Shown piece after piece: positions 33,888 through 43,667 of a DNA stretch of 64,000 nucleotides. This DNA is from Gemmobacter megaterium. Its GTDB lineage: Bacteria; Pseudomonadota; Alphaproteobacteria; Rhodobacterales; Rhodobacteraceae. Location of the stretch: contig NZ_FTOT01000001.1 of assembly GCF_900156815.1 (NCBI RefSeq), positions 806,001 through 870,000 on the forward strand. The letters run 5' to 3'. Within the stretch, counting starts at the first letter, position 1. Every line of letters begins with the position of its first letter. Both the position numbers and the translations under genes were made by a program. The notes below the pieces were generated by a model. That model did no database searches. It was not told the origin of the DNA and saw nothing but the letters and a program-made list of their open reading frames with translations.

Positions 33888-36347
33888 ATGCCCACCACCT
33901 TCCGCTGGCTTCTTCGCATCTTCACCGCCCTGGTGGTCGTGATGCTGCTTGTTCTGGTCTTTCTGTGGACGGTGCTCAGCCGTTCGATCCCGGATTACAG
34001 CGCCACCTGGCGGGTGCAGGGTATTTCCGGCCCGATGGAGATCGTGCGCAACAATGCCAATGTGCCGCATATCTTCGGCCCGACGGACGAGGATGTGTTC
34101 TTCGGTCTTGGCTTTGCCCATGCGCAGGACCGGCTGTGGCAGATGACGCTGATGCGGCGCACGGCACAGGGCCGGTTGTCCGAGATTTTCGGCGCCCGCA
34201 CCGCCCGTATCGACGAATTGCTACGGCGGCTCGATCTTTACACGCTGGCCACCCAGTCCGTTGCCGCGCAAGACCCCGAGACACTTGCCGCGCTGGAAGC
34301 CTATGCGCGCGGCGTCAACGCCTGGCTTTCGCAGGTCAACGAAGGTGCACTGGGGCGCGGCGCGCCGGAGTTCTTTCTGTTCGATCCGCAGATCGCGGTG
34401 TGGCAACCGGCCGATTCCATTGCCATCATGAAGCTGATGGGGCTGCAACTGTCGGCCCATCTGGAATCCGAGGTGCTGCGCGCCCGCGTCTCGATGCTGC
34501 TGCGGCAGGACCGTCTGCGCGATCTGTTGCCCGACGATCCGGGCCAGGGGGTCGCGGCGGTGCCGGATTTCGCCAGCCTGTTCCCCGGTGTGGTGCCCAG
34601 CCAGGCGCCGTTGCGGATTGCCGAGGACCGGCTCAGCCCCTTCCCGCGCCTGCCCTTTGCCGGGGCCTCGAACGCCTGGGCTGCGGCACCGGGGCGAGCG
34701 GCGGCGGGCGGGTCGCTGCTGGCCAACGACCCCCATCTTGGCCTCAGCGCGCCGACCATCTGGTACCTGGCGCGGCTTGAGTTGCAATCGGGCGGCATCA
34801 TCGGCGGCACCATTCCGGGAATGCCCGTCCTGCTGGCCGGGCGGTCCGAAGGCTTCGGCTGGGCGCTGACCTCCAGCTATCTCGACGATCAGGATGTGTT
34901 CATCGAAAAGCTCAATCCCGATGCGGCAGAGGAATATTTGACCCCAGAGGGCTGGAAACGGTTCGAGACCCGCCGCTCCATCGTCACGATCAAGGATGCC
35001 GAACCGCTGACCCTGACCCTGCGCTGGACCGAGAATGGCCCGGTTCTGCCCGGTGCCCACTACGATCTGGCAAGTGTCACACCGCCCGGCCATGTCACCT
35101 CGCTGGGCTGGACCGTGCTGGACCCCGCCGACCGTTCGATGACCGCCGCGCTGCGCCTGATGCGGGCGCAAACCGTCGCCGAAGGGATCACCGCCGGGGG
35201 CGATTTCACCGCGCCATCTCAGAATGTCACGCTGGCCGATCGCGACGGGATCGCCATGGTCACCATCGGCAAGATGCCGCGCCGCGACCCGCGCCACCAG
35301 ACCCAGGGGCGGATGCCGTCGCCCGGCTGGCTGGCCGAAAACCGCTGGCAGGGGATGCTGCCCTACGAGTCGAATCCGCGCTTTGTCGCGCCGACCAGCG
35401 GGATTCTGGGCAATACCAACAACAAGACAACCGAACGGCCCTTTCCCGAACATGTCAGCTTTGAATGGGGCGACACCCAGCGCATCCAGCGCTGGCTGCG
35501 CCTGATGCGGATGCGCGATGTGCACACCCGCGAAAGCTTTATCGAGGCGCAACTGGACACCGTCAGCCCGGTGGCCCGCACGCTGCTGCCGCTGATCGGG
35601 GCCGAACTGTGGTTCACCGGCGAACCCGCGCCCACCGGCACACCGGACCATCGCCGCCAGCGCGCGCTGGCCATGCTGGCCGAATGGAACGGCGAGATGA
35701 ACGAGCATCTGCCCGAACCCCTGATCGCCATGACATGGCTGCGCGTGTTGCAGGACAAGCTGATCCGCGACGAACTGGGCCCGCTGGCCGACGACTTCAG
35801 CCATATTCAGCCCGTCTTTCTGGAGCGCGTCTATCAAAACACCGACGGCGCCGCGAAATGGTGCGACATCATCCAGTCGTCGCCCGTGGAAACTTGCGCC
35901 GACATTGCCCGCATCGCGCTGGACGAAGCCTTGCTGCGCCTGACCGAGCGCTATGGCAGCACCATCGAAAGCTGGCGCTGGGGTGACGCGCATCAGGCGA
36001 TCCATGACCATGCGACGCTGGGTGAGGTGCCGGTGCTGAAATACCTGGTCAACATCCGCCAATCCACCTCGGGCGGCGACTTCACGCTGCTGCGCGGGCG
36101 GACCTCAGGCAAGGATCCCGACCCGTTCCAGAACGTTCATGGCGCAGGGTATCGCGGCGTCTATGATTTCGCCGATCCCGACAGTTCGGTCTTCATCACC
36201 TCGACCGGGCAATCGGGCCATCCGTTCAGCCGGTTCTACGACAACCTTGGCGAACTCTGGCGGCGCGGCGAATATATTCCGATGTCCCTGGACACCGGAC
36301 TGGCCAAAGCGGCGGCCGTCGGCATCACCAGGCTGAACCCCCGCTGA
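33888..36347 (+). CDS. penicillin-acylase-family N-terminal nucleophile hydrolase
   Basis: An 819-residue Ntn hydrolase. A hydrophobic anchor/signal (about residues 7-29) directs it to the periplasm. The precursor would cleave before Ser261 in AGASNAWAAAPGR, giving alpha and beta chains with Ser as nucleophile. LANDPHLGL and GNTNNKT are further family motifs. Substrates may be acyl-homoserine lactones or other amides; no evidence selects one. Confidence 0.88.
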   Translation: MPTTFRWLLRIFTALVVVMLLVLVFLWTVLSRSIPDYSATWRVQGISGPMEIVRNNANVPHIFGPTDEDVFFGLGFAHAQDRLWQMTLMRRTAQGRLSEIFGARTARIDELLRRLDLYTLATQSVAAQDPETLAALEAYARGVNAWLSQVNEGALGRGAPEFFLFDPQIAVWQPADSIAIMKLMGLQLSAHLESEVLRARVSMLLRQDRLRDLLPDDPGQGVAAVPDFASLFPGVVPSQAPLRIAEDRLSPFPRLPFAGASNAWAAAPGRAAAGGSLLANDPHLGLSAPTIWYLARLELQSGGIIGGTIPGMPVLLAGRSEGFGWALTSSYLDDQDVFIEKLNPDAAEEYLTPEGWKRFETRRSIVTIKDAEPLTLTLRWTENGPVLPGAHYDLASVTPPGHVTSLGWTVLDPADRSMTAALRLMRAQTVAEGITAGGDFTAPSQNVTLADRDGIAMVTIGKMPRRDPRHQTQGRMPSPGWLAENRWQGMLPYESNPRFVAPTSGILGNTNNKTTERPFPEHVSFEWGDTQRIQRWLRLMRMRDVHTRESFIEAQLDTVSPVARTLLPLIGAELWFTGEPAPTGTPDHRRQRALAMLAEWNGEMNEHLPEPLIAMTWLRVLQDKLIRDELGPLADDFSHIQPVFLERVYQNTDGAAKWCDIIQSSPVETCADIARIALDEALLRLTERYGSTIESWRWGDAHQAIHDHATLGEVPVLKYLVNIRQSTSGGDFTLLRGRTSGKDPDPFQNVHGAGYRGVYDFADPDSSVFITSTGQSGHPFSRFYDNLGELWRRGEYIPMSLDTGLAKAAAVGITRLNPR

Positions 36348-36386
36348 CCCGGCGGCACGATCCGCCCGATACGTGCCGGATACCCC

Positions 36387-36416
36387 CTGCGAGCGCCGCC
36401 AAAGGCGCTTTCGCAG
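36387..36416 (+). terminator. possible terminator hairpin after the acylase gene
   Basis: Stem CTGCGA-GCGCC/GGCGC-TTTCGCAG, 40 bases after the stop, but without a clear T-run. Weak evidence. Confidence 0.35.
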
Positions 36417-36482
36417 CACGCAGCATGGGCGCGCGATGCCGCCCAGTCGCAGGAAAATCGGCAAAATTACAGGAATTTCCAA

Positions 36483-36593
36483 ATACTATCAGTATGTTGC
36501 AAATAATTCTTCCCCGATGTGAATTTCATTAACATGCCCTCTTGAATCCTGCCGCCATCATGACAATCTTGGGAATGTGAAAGACATTCACAT
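36483..36593 (+). promoter_or_regulatory. AT-rich control region of the DUF2852 gene with two inverted repeats
   Basis: An AT-rich stretch with two perfect palindromes: ATACT-ATC-AGTAT (36483-36495) and ATGTGAA-AGACA-TTCACAT (36575-36593). The second ends 23 bases before the ATG. Candidate operators; TTGAAT at 36542-36547 could be a -35 element. Confidence 0.45.
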
Positions 36594-36616
36594 ATGCCGA
36601 ACCAAGGGAGATCCGC

Positions 36617-37069
36617 ATGACCGACTACACCCTGCCCGCCCCGCGCCGCTCTTGGATCGGTCGCGCAGAAGACTGGCTCGACAGCAAGGGCCGTGGCGCC
36701 TGGATCGCTGCGATGGTCCTGGGCTTTGTCTTCTTCTGGCCCGTCGGGCTGGCGCTCGTCGCCTATATCACCTACACCAACCGCTGGAGTGGAAAGATGT
36801 TCAAGATGTCCCGCAGCCACGGCGGCTGCCGTATGGCCCGCCACGGCATGAACGCCATGCGCCCCTCGGGCAACAGCGCCTTTGACGCTTACAAGGCCGA
36901 AACGCTGCGCCGTCTGGAAGAAGAACAGGAAGCCTTTGAATCCTTCCTCCAGCGTCTGCGCGAAGCCAAGGACAAGCAGGAATTCGACGCCTTCATGGAT
37001 GACCGCGCCAAAGCCGCCCGCAGCGCCCCCAAAGAGCCTGAAACCGCCGATGGCTCGGGCAGCTACTAA
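36617..37069 (+). CDS. DUF2852 membrane protein
   Basis: A 150-residue protein with one transmembrane segment (about 28-50, AWIAAMVLGFVFFWPVGLAL), a Trp/Lys/Met-rich stretch and a C-terminal charged coiled coil (LRRLEEEQEAFESFLQRL). DUF2852 is an alphaproteobacterial family without a known function. GGGAGA precedes the ATG. It has its own terminator and an unusual AT-rich leader. Confidence 0.85.
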   Translation: MTDYTLPAPRRSWIGRAEDWLDSKGRGAWIAAMVLGFVFFWPVGLALVAYITYTNRWSGKMFKMSRSHGGCRMARHGMNAMRPSGNSAFDAYKAETLRRLEEEQEAFESFLQRLREAKDKQEFDAFMDDRAKAARSAPKEPETADGSGSY

Positions 37070-37092
37070 GCACGCCGCACACGGCCCCACAT

Positions 37093-37120
37093 GGTCCGGG
37101 CATATCGCCCGGACCTTTCC
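37093..37120 (+). terminator. terminator after the DUF2852 gene
   Basis: Perfect nine-base stem GGTCCGGGC/GCCCGGACC followed by TTTCC, between the DUF2852 and RDD genes. Confidence 0.75.
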
Positions 37121-37141
37121 TTGCCAGACGGACCCCCTGCG

Positions 37142-37600
37142 ATGACCAACATGTTCGAACCCTCGCCCGGCCTGCCCGATCCCGACCGCCAGCCCGGTTT
37201 CTATTCTGGCATCGTGGCCAAGAGGTTTTTTGCCTGGATCGTGGATCTGGTCGTGGTGTTCCTGATCACCGGCGCGATTTCCCTGGTCACCATTGTGGGA
37301 CTGTTCGTCTTTCCCGCAATCTGGCTGGTTGTCGATTTCTGTTACCGCACCATCACGCTGACCAACCGCTCGGCCACCTGGGGCCACCGGCTGATGGGCA
37401 TCCAGTTCCGCGACAGCACCGGGCGCAAGTTCGATCTGGGCACAGCGGGACTTCATACGCTGGGATACCTGCTGTCGATGTCGTTCCTTTTGCCGCAGAT
37501 CGCCTCTGTCGTGCTGATGCTGACCGGCGCCCGCGGGCAAAGCCTGACCGATGTCGTGCTGGGATCCGCCGCGATCAACCGGCCGGCAGACACCCTGTGA
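37142..37600 (+). CDS. RDD-family membrane protein
   Basis: A 152-residue integral membrane protein. The RDD motif is AKRFFAWIVDLVVVF, followed by three more hydrophobic segments and SATWGHRLMGIQFRD, the second family signature. RDD proteins are small transporters or accessory membrane proteins of unknown substrate. Followed by bpt on the same strand. Confidence 0.85.
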   Translation: MTNMFEPSPGLPDPDRQPGFYSGIVAKRFFAWIVDLVVVFLITGAISLVTIVGLFVFPAIWLVVDFCYRTITLTNRSATWGHRLMGIQFRDSTGRKFDLGTAGLHTLGYLLSMSFLLPQIASVVLMLTGARGQSLTDVVLGSAAINRPADTL

Positions 37601-37699
37601 CACGACCGCCGGGCCTTTGTCCGCGCCCGGCCTGCACATGCCCCCTTGGCGCCACGCGCCAAGGTTGCTAGCTTCTGGCGCAAACAGAATTCCGGTCCC

Positions 37700-38533
37700 A
37701 TGCGCCACACCCTTCCCATCGCGCCGCAGTTCTATGTGACGGCACCGCAACCCTGCCCGTACCTTGACGGGCGGATGGAGCGGAAGCTGTTCACCGCCTT
37801 GCAGGGCGAGCAATCCGAGCGGTTGAACGACACTCTGTCCAAACAGGGCTTTCGCCGCAGTCAGAATGTGCTGTACCGCCCCTCCTGCGCCGAATGTTCG
37901 GCCTGCCTGTCCGCGCGCATCAGGGTGGCCGATTTCGAACCCACCCGCACCCAGCGCCGCACGATGAAGCGCAATGCCGACCTGCGCCGCAATGCGACCA
38001 GCCCCTGGGCGACCGAGGACCAGTATGCGCTGTTCCGCCGTTACCTCGACAGCCGCCACGCCGATGGCGGCATGGCCGACATGGATGTGTTCGAATTCGC
38101 GGCCATGATCGAGGAAACCCCGATCCGCACCCGAGTCGTGGAATATTCCCGCCCGGCAGAGCCCGGCGAACAGGGGCGCCCGTTGACCGCCGTCTGCCTG
38201 ACCGATGTGCTGGATGACGGGCTCAGCATGGTCTATTCGTTCTACGATCCCGACCGCCTGCACCAAAGCCTGGGCACCTGGGTGATCCTCGACCATATCC
38301 AGATCGCGCGCGAGGCTGGGCTGCCCTTCGTCTATCTGGGCTATTGGGTGCCCGGCAGCCGCAAGATGGGCTACAAGGCGCAGTTCTCGGCGCTGGAGAT
38401 CTACAAGGGCGGGCGCTGGCACCCGATCGGCGACCCGAACAGCCACGAATCCACCCTGCACCCGCTGTCGGTGGATCCTATCGCGGAACAGGTCGCCCGC
38501 ATCCAGTTGCCCGATGGGTTGAGCGGTCGCTGA
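37700..38533 (+). CDS. bpt: aspartate/glutamate leucyl-transferase (Bpt/ATE family)
   Basis: A 277-residue aminoacyl-tRNA-protein transferase. The N-terminal cysteine motif is [12 protein letters not shown]; the C-terminal GNAT-like half includes [16 protein letters not shown]. Bacterial Bpt adds leucine to N-terminal Asp/Glu, feeding ClpS/ClpAP degradation; related proteins are annotated as arginyltransferases. The start at 37700 fits the family N-terminus. Confidence 0.88.
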   Translation: MRHTLPIAPQFYVTAPQPCPYLDGRMERKLFTALQGEQSERLNDTLSKQGFRRSQNVLYRPSCAECSACLSARIRVADFEPTRTQRRTMKRNADLRRNATSPWATEDQYALFRRYLDSRHADGGMADMDVFEFAAMIEETPIRTRVVEYSRPAEPGEQGRPLTAVCLTDVLDDGLSMVYSFYDPDRLHQSLGTWVILDHIQIAREAGLPFVYLGYWVPGSRKMGYKAQFSALEIYKGGRWHPIGDPNSHESTLHPLSVDPIAEQVARIQLPDGLSGR

Positions 38534-38576
38534 TCCGCATCCGTCCCGACGGCGCGGCCCACGTGATCTGAGCCAG

Positions 38577-38590
38577 ATACCCTCGGGGGG
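38577..38590. repeat. dispersed intergenic repeat, copy 1
   Basis: ATACCCTCGGGGGG, also at 44707-44720 and 63456-63469. It lies after bpt in a 191-base gap that otherwise contains no gene. Confidence 0.6.
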
Positions 38591-38724
38591 GGAAACGCCC
38601 GGAAGGCGCCGGCGGCGGCAGAAATCCCCCCTATGCCGGCCTGTCCGATCCATATCCCGCAATCGTTGCCGATGCCCTGTCGCGCCGTCAGGGCCAGCCG
38701 GATCAGACCGGCCCCGAAGCCCGG

Positions 38725-39153
38725 TCAGCCCTGCGCCTGCGCACCATCGGACAGGGCCCCGGCGCGTTCCTCCAGCACCTGTGCCAGGGCCTCGGCCTCG
38801 GCCGCCATGCTGGCCAGACGGTCGAGCACCGCCTGCGGCACCACGGGAATCTCGACCCGCACCTCGACCGGCACCTCAACGCGCTCGGGGACCGGCGCGG
38901 GGCGCGATTCCAGATCGTGCAGCCGGGCCTCTGCGCGACGCAGTTGGTCTTCGACCCCTGCGAAACGGTCGGCCAGCATCAGCCCCGCCATCAGCAACAG
39001 CCGCGATTCGGGCATCCGCCCCGCCTGGGAAATCAGCGGCGCCGCCTCGTTGTCGAGCAAGGCCGCCGCAGCGCGCAGGAATGGCTCCTCTCCGGGCTGG
39101 CAGGCAACCTGAAAGTTCCGGCCACCGATGGAGATGTCGAGTTCAGGCATCAT
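38725..39153 (-). CDS. zapA: cell division protein ZapA
   Basis: A 142-residue ZapA: N-terminal globular part ([20 protein letters not shown]) and a central helix ESRLLLMAGLMLADRFAGVE that dimerises, followed by a Pro/Val/Glu-rich stretch and a C-terminal helix longer than in E. coli. It bundles FtsZ protofilaments at the Z-ring. It overlaps the coiled-coil gene upstream by 11 bases. Confidence 0.85.
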   Translation of the reverse strand: MMPELDISIGGRNFQVACQPGEEPFLRAAAALLDNEAAPLISQAGRMPESRLLLMAGLMLADRFAGVEDQLRRAEARLHDLESRPAPVPERVEVPVEVRVEIPVVPQAVLDRLASMAAEAEALAQVLEERAGALSDGAQAQG

Positions 39154-39694
39154 CCGGCTCCGTCATTGGGCTGGCAGAAAGGTCTGCGGGATCCGGGTCG
39201 TCCAGCAGCGGATCAAGCGCGGCAAGCAACAGATCCAGATCCGCCACCTCGGCCCGGCGCACCGCACGCAAGCCGTCGAGTTCGGCCTGAAGCGCGCGGT
39301 TGATCTGGCCGGCATCGGCCACCCCGCCCTCCAGCGCCTCACGCAGCGACCGCAGGGCCTCGCGCATCTGGACATTGACCATGCGCATCCGCTGCAACGC
39401 GACGGCCTGGGCGTCGATCCGGGTGGCCTGCTCGGCCAGCCGCGACTCCAGCGTCCCGTTGCTTGCCGCACGCCGTTCCCGCGCGCTGGCCAGTTCCCCG
39501 GACAGCGCGGCGTTCTGTTCCAGCGCCTCGTCCAGTGCGCGGGAAAGGCGGGCAATCTCGACTTCGGCGGCGGTATCGTTCTCGGCTTCCGGCTGACTTG
39601 CGGCGGGCGGCGGCTCCATCAGCCGGTCGCTGGCCGCGATGATGCGTGCCATGGCGGCCGAAAGGCGCCGTTCGTGGTCGTCCAGATTCTGCAT
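39143..39694 (-). CDS. coiled-coil protein coupled to zapA
   Basis: A 183-residue, charge-rich, almost entirely helical protein with long coiled coils (about 40-110 and 115-160). No enzymatic motif. Overlap with zapA suggests a division-related partner, comparable to ZapB-like coiled coils, but homology is not claimed. Start at 39694 chosen from the conserved-looking [15 protein letters not shown]. Confidence 0.65.
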   Translation of the reverse strand: MQNLDDHERRLSAAMARIIAASDRLMEPPPAASQPEAENDTAAEVEIARLSRALDEALEQNAALSGELASARERRAASNGTLESRLAEQATRIDAQAVALQRMRMVNVQMREALRSLREALEGGVADAGQINRALQAELDGLRAVRRAEVADLDLLLAALDPLLDDPDPADLSASPMTEPDDA

Positions 39695-39882
39695 GGCCTG
39701 CCCCGCCGGTTCCGTTGCTGCTCGGCTATGGGCCCATTGTGCCCGCCCCCGTCGCCCGTCGCAAGGGCCGCCGCTGCGGTTGGACCGGATTCCGCCGTTC
39801 TGCCCCCCGGAACGCTTGCAAAGGCAGGTCAGGGTGCTATCAGACGCCCAAGCCGCCCCGGCCCCAAAGACAGGAGAGCCCC

Positions 39883-41904
39883 GTGGACATCGCCACCCTG
39901 CGCGCCACCCACCCCGACCACTGGCAAAAGGCCACCGCGATCCGCGCCCTTGCGATGGATGCCGTGCAAGCCGCCAATTCCGGCCATCCCGGTATGCCGA
40001 TGGGCATGGCCGATGTCGCCAGCGTATTGTTCGAGAACCACCTGAAATTCGATGCCAGCGCCCCACGCTGGGCCGACCGCGACCGCTTCATCCTGTCGGC
40101 GGGCCATGGGTCGATGCTGATCTATGCCCTGCTGCATCTGACCGGCTATGCCGACATGACGCTGGAGCAGATCCGCAATTTCCGCCAATGGGGCGCGATC
40201 ACGGCGGGCCACCCGGAATACGGCCATGTCGCGGGGGTGGAAACCACCACCGGACCGCTGGGCCAAGGCATCTCCAACGCCGTGGGTTTTGCCATGGCCG
40301 AGGAATCGCTGCGCGCCCGCTTTGGCGCCAAGATCGTCAACCACCGCACCTGGGTGATTGCCGGGGACGGCTGCCTGATGGAGGGCATCAGCCAAGAGGC
40401 CATCGGCCTTGCCGGGATGCAGCGCCTGAAGAATCTGATCGTCCTGTGGGACAACAATGACATTTCCATCGACGGGCGCATCTCGCTGTCGGACATCACC
40501 GACCAGAAGGCCCGCTTTGCGGCCTCGGGCTGGATGGTGCTGGAGTGCGACGGCCATGATCCCGCCGATATCGACCGTGCGCTGAGCGCCGCGAAATCCT
40601 CGGACCGTCCGGTTCTGGTGGATTGCAAGACGCATATCGGCTTTGGCTCGCCCAAGAAACAGGACAGCGCCGCCGCCCATGGCTCGCCCCTTGGCGATGC
40701 AGAGATCGCGGCCACCAAGGAGATCTATGGCTGGCCGCATGGCGCCTTCGAGATCCCGGCCGATGTGAAAGCCGCCTGGGAGGCGATCGGGCGCCGCGGT
40801 GCCGCCGATCGCGCCGAATGGGAGACTCGATTCGCGGCCCTGTCGGCCGCCCGTCAGGCAGAATTCACCCGCGTGATGGCCGGTGAAGCCCCCAAAAAGC
40901 TGGGGGCTGCCGTCAAGGCGCTCAAGAAGGATCTGGCGGAAAAGCTGCCCAAGGTGGCCACCCGCAAGGCCAGCGAAATGGCGCTGGCGGTGATCAACCC
41001 CGTCATGCCCGAAACCATCGGGGGGTCGGCCGACCTGTCGGGATCGAACCTGACCAAGACCGGCGATCTGGATGTGTTCAACGCCGAGAACCGCAAGGGG
41101 CGCTACGTCCATTACGGCATCCGCGAACATGGCATGGCGGCGGCGATGAACGGCATGGCGCTGCACGGCGGGGTGCGGCCCTATGGCGGGACATTCCTGT
41201 GCTTTACCGACTACGCCCGCGGCGCGATGCGGCTGTCGGCGCTGATGGGGGTGCCGGCGATCTATGTGATGACGCATGACAGCATCGGCCTGGGCGAGGA
41301 TGGCCCGACCCACCAGCCGGTGGAACATCTGGCGATCTGCCGCGCCACGCCCAACACGCTGACCTTCCGCCCTGCCGATGCGGTGGAAACCGCCGAGGCC
41401 TGGGAAATCGCGCTGAGCGAAACCGCGCGCCCGTCGGTTCTGGCGCTGAGCCGCCAAAACCTGCCGACGCTGCGCAAAGACTTTGTGGCCAAGAACCTGA
41501 CGGCACAGGGCGGCTATGTGCTGGTCGAGGCGTCGGCCAAGGCGCAGGTGGTGCTGATGGCCACCGGCTCCGAAGTCGAGATCGCGGTCAAGGCCCGCGA
41601 CCTGCTGGAGGCCGGTGGCGTGCCGACCCGCGTTGTCTCGATGCCGTCGATGGAACTGTTCGCGGCACAACCCGAAAGCTATCGCCGCAAGGTGCTGCCC
41701 GCCGGAACCGTGCGCATCGCCATCGAGGCGGCGCTGCGGGCCGGCGGCTGGGACCGCTGGCTGCTGGGCGAACGCGGACGTGAGGCGAAATCGGCCTTTG
41801 TCGGGATGCAGGGCTTTGGCGCCTCTGCCCCGGCGGAACGGCTTTACGCCGAATTCGGCATCACCGCCGAAGCTGTGGCGGAAAAGGCCAAGGCGCTGCT
41901 GTGA
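39883..41904 (+). CDS. tkt: transketolase
   Basis: A 673-residue transketolase linking the pentose phosphate or Calvin cycle to glycolysis. The TPP motif is [13 protein letters not shown] ... [10 protein letters not shown]; the pyrimidine domain contains [15 protein letters not shown] and the C-terminal part [15 protein letters not shown]. It starts at GTG 39883 with AGGAGAG upstream. Divergent from the zapA pair and followed by a strong terminator. Confidence 0.95.
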   Translation: MDIATLRATHPDHWQKATAIRALAMDAVQAANSGHPGMPMGMADVASVLFENHLKFDASAPRWADRDRFILSAGHGSMLIYALLHLTGYADMTLEQIRNFRQWGAITAGHPEYGHVAGVETTTGPLGQGISNAVGFAMAEESLRARFGAKIVNHRTWVIAGDGCLMEGISQEAIGLAGMQRLKNLIVLWDNNDISIDGRISLSDITDQKARFAASGWMVLECDGHDPADIDRALSAAKSSDRPVLVDCKTHIGFGSPKKQDSAAAHGSPLGDAEIAATKEIYGWPHGAFEIPADVKAAWEAIGRRGAADRAEWETRFAALSAARQAEFTRVMAGEAPKKLGAAVKALKKDLAEKLPKVATRKASEMALAVINPVMPETIGGSADLSGSNLTKTGDLDVFNAENRKGRYVHYGIREHGMAAAMNGMALHGGVRPYGGTFLCFTDYARGAMRLSALMGVPAIYVMTHDSIGLGEDGPTHQPVEHLAICRATPNTLTFRPADAVETAEAWEIALSETARPSVLALSRQNLPTLRKDFVAKNLTAQGGYVLVEASAKAQVVLMATGSEVEIAVKARDLLEAGGVPTRVVSMPSMELFAAQPESYRRKVLPAGTVRIAIEAALRAGGWDRWLLGERGREAKSAFVGMQGFGASAPAERLYAEFGITAEAVAEKAKALL

Positions 41905-41925
41905 TACGGCGAGCGATGAAACAAG

Positions 41926-41955
41926 AAAGGCCCCCCGGAAACGGGGGGCCTTTTC
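41926..41955 (+). terminator. intrinsic terminator after tkt
   Basis: Stem AAAGGCCCCCC/GGGGGGCCTTTT with a GGAAAC loop, 21 bases after the stop. Confidence 0.9.
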
Positions 41956-42011
41956 GTATTGGGCGCCGGGAATGTCCGCGATGCGGGGCAAGGCGGACGG
42001 TCATCGCCTTT

Positions 42012-42470
42012 CTATGGCTGTGCCACTTGAGCGATGGGATGTTGGGACCTGAAGCCAACGGCAAAGCGGTTCCAGGCGTTTATGGTCGTGATGATGAGCG
42101 TCAGTTCGACCCTTTCGCGATCATCGAACGCATCCGCCAGCATCTGGTAATCGGCATCAGGGGCATTCGTCGTTTCCAGCCGTGTCAGCGCCTCGGACCA
42201 TGCGAGCGCCGCACGCTCTTTTGCATCAAAGACCGGGCTTTCCCGCCAGGCAGGCAAAACATCCAGTTTTTGCTGGGAAACCCCAGCCGCGCGCGCCTCG
42301 GGTGCATGTAGGTTCAGGCAATAGGCACACCCATTGATCTGCGAGACGCGCATTTTCACCAATTCTCGAATTGGCGCCGTGATGGAGAGCTTCTTGGTCG
42401 CTTCCTCCAGATCCATCATGGCCTTCATTGCGCCTGGAGCCGCGCGATAATAATTCATCCTGCCGGACAA
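42012..42470 (-). CDS. carboxymuconolactone decarboxylase-family (AhpD-like) protein
   Basis: A 152-residue protein with the redox motif NGCAYCLNLHAPEAR, the CxxC...H signature of AhpD-like alkylhydroperoxidase-family proteins. Probably a thiol-dependent antioxidant enzyme. The start is a TTG at 42470: GGAGG lies seven bases before it, whereas it would be 19 bases from the next ATG at 42458. Confidence 0.85.
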   Translation of the reverse strand: MSGRMNYYRAAPGAMKAMMDLEEATKKLSITAPIRELVKMRVSQINGCAYCLNLHAPEARAAGVSQQKLDVLPAWRESPVFDAKERAALAWSEALTRLETTNAPDADYQMLADAFDDRERVELTLIITTINAWNRFAVGFRSQHPIAQVAQP

Positions 42471-42544
42471 GGTTCGTCCTCCGTGTGGTGCTCGTGACCT
42501 GGCTTACGCTGCCGCTCACTGTCCGCTGTGGACTCGATCTCGCC

Positions 42545-43603
42545 CTAGCCCCAGGTCCGCCCCAGCACGCCGACCCAGTTGTCGCAGGTGAGCTTTTTCA
42601 TCAGCGCCGCGCCATAGCCATGCGCCTCCATCGCGGCGGTCAGCCGCGGCAGGCCGGTCGCATCGCCAATGCCTTCCGGCACGGTCGCGCCATCGAAATC
42701 CGACCCCAGGCCGACGTGATCCTCGCCCAGCTTGTCGATCAGATGATCAAGATGCCGCAGAACCGGATCCCAGCCCATGGCAGGGTTCTGGCGCCCGTCC
42801 TCGCGCAGAAAGACGGTGGCAAAGTTCAGGCCGACCATGCCACGGCTGTCCCGGATCATGGCCAGTTGCCGGTCGGTCAGATTGCGGGTCGATGGCGTGA
42901 TGGCCCAGGCATTCGAATGGGTGGCCACCAGCGGTGCATCGGACAGCGCGGCGACATCGTTGAAACCTGCCTCGTTCAGATGGCTGAGGTCGATCATGAT
43001 CCCCAGCCGGTTGCATTCCCGCACCAGGCGCTTGCCCGCATCGGTCAGGCCGGGGCCGGTGTCGGGCTGGCCGGGAAACTGGAACGGCACGCCATGGCCG
43101 AAAATGGTCGGGCGCGACCAGACCGGGCCCAGGCTGCGCAGCCCCAGCGCATGAAACGCGTGCAGCGCATCCAGCCCTTCGTCGATCGCTTCGGCACCTT
43201 CCATGTGCATGATCCCGGCGATGGTGCCGGTGGCTAGGCACTCGCGCAGCGCCGCCATGTCGCGCACCACCCGAAAGCCGCCTTGGGACGACCGCTCCAT
43301 CCACAGCAGATGCGCCGCCATCGCCAATGCGACCGGCTGCGCCGATGCATGGTCGATCAACTCGGGCAAGGGCAGCGCATAGGGCGGCGCATCCATCAGC
43401 GCCATGGTATCGGGCGCATCATGGGCAGAGGGCGAGGGAATGTAGATCGCAAAGAACCCGGCGGCGAATCCGCCCTGCTTCATCCGCGGCAGGTCCAGAT
43501 GGCCCTTGCCTTCGCCGGTCAGCCAGATCGCCTCGCGCCGTTCGGGCGCTTGCAGCAGACGCAACAGCAGATCGTTGTGACCGTCGAATACCTGCCAGAC
43601 CAT
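42545..43603 (-). CDS. membrane dipeptidase family (M19)
   Basis: A 352-residue zinc dipeptidase of the renal dipeptidase family. Metal ligands are visible in FDGHNDLLLR (His/Asp), MHMEGAEAI (Glu) and later IDLSHLNE and VATHSNAW; VGLGSDFDG closes the site. It cleaves dipeptides, sometimes D-residue containing. GGAGG ten bases before 43603 supports the start. Confidence 0.92.
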   Translation of the reverse strand: MVWQVFDGHNDLLLRLLQAPERREAIWLTGEGKGHLDLPRMKQGGFAAGFFAIYIPSPSAHDAPDTMALMDAPPYALPLPELIDHASAQPVALAMAAHLLWMERSSQGGFRVVRDMAALRECLATGTIAGIMHMEGAEAIDEGLDALHAFHALGLRSLGPVWSRPTIFGHGVPFQFPGQPDTGPGLTDAGKRLVRECNRLGIMIDLSHLNEAGFNDVAALSDAPLVATHSNAWAITPSTRNLTDRQLAMIRDSRGMVGLNFATVFLREDGRQNPAMGWDPVLRHLDHLIDKLGEDHVGLGSDFDGATVPEGIGDATGLPRLTAAMEAHGYGAALMKKLTCDNWVGVLGRTWG

Positions 43604-43667
43604 TGCGTGCAACCTCCATCTTGTGCGGCGCCACTGTGGCGGCCCGATCCGGCAGCCGCAAGGCCCA

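Noticed and set aside
34221-36062. 613-codon antisense frame opposite the acylase gene
   Set aside because: Antisense artefact of the strong coding bias; no recognisable domain.
36467-38662. 731-codon antisense frame across the DUF2852, RDD and bpt genes
   Set aside because: Same artefact; three recognised genes lie on the plus strand.
39829-41991. 720-codon open frame antisense to tkt
   Set aside because: High GC at codon third positions creates long antisense frames; composition is His/Gln/Arg-rich without family motifs, while tkt is unmistakable.
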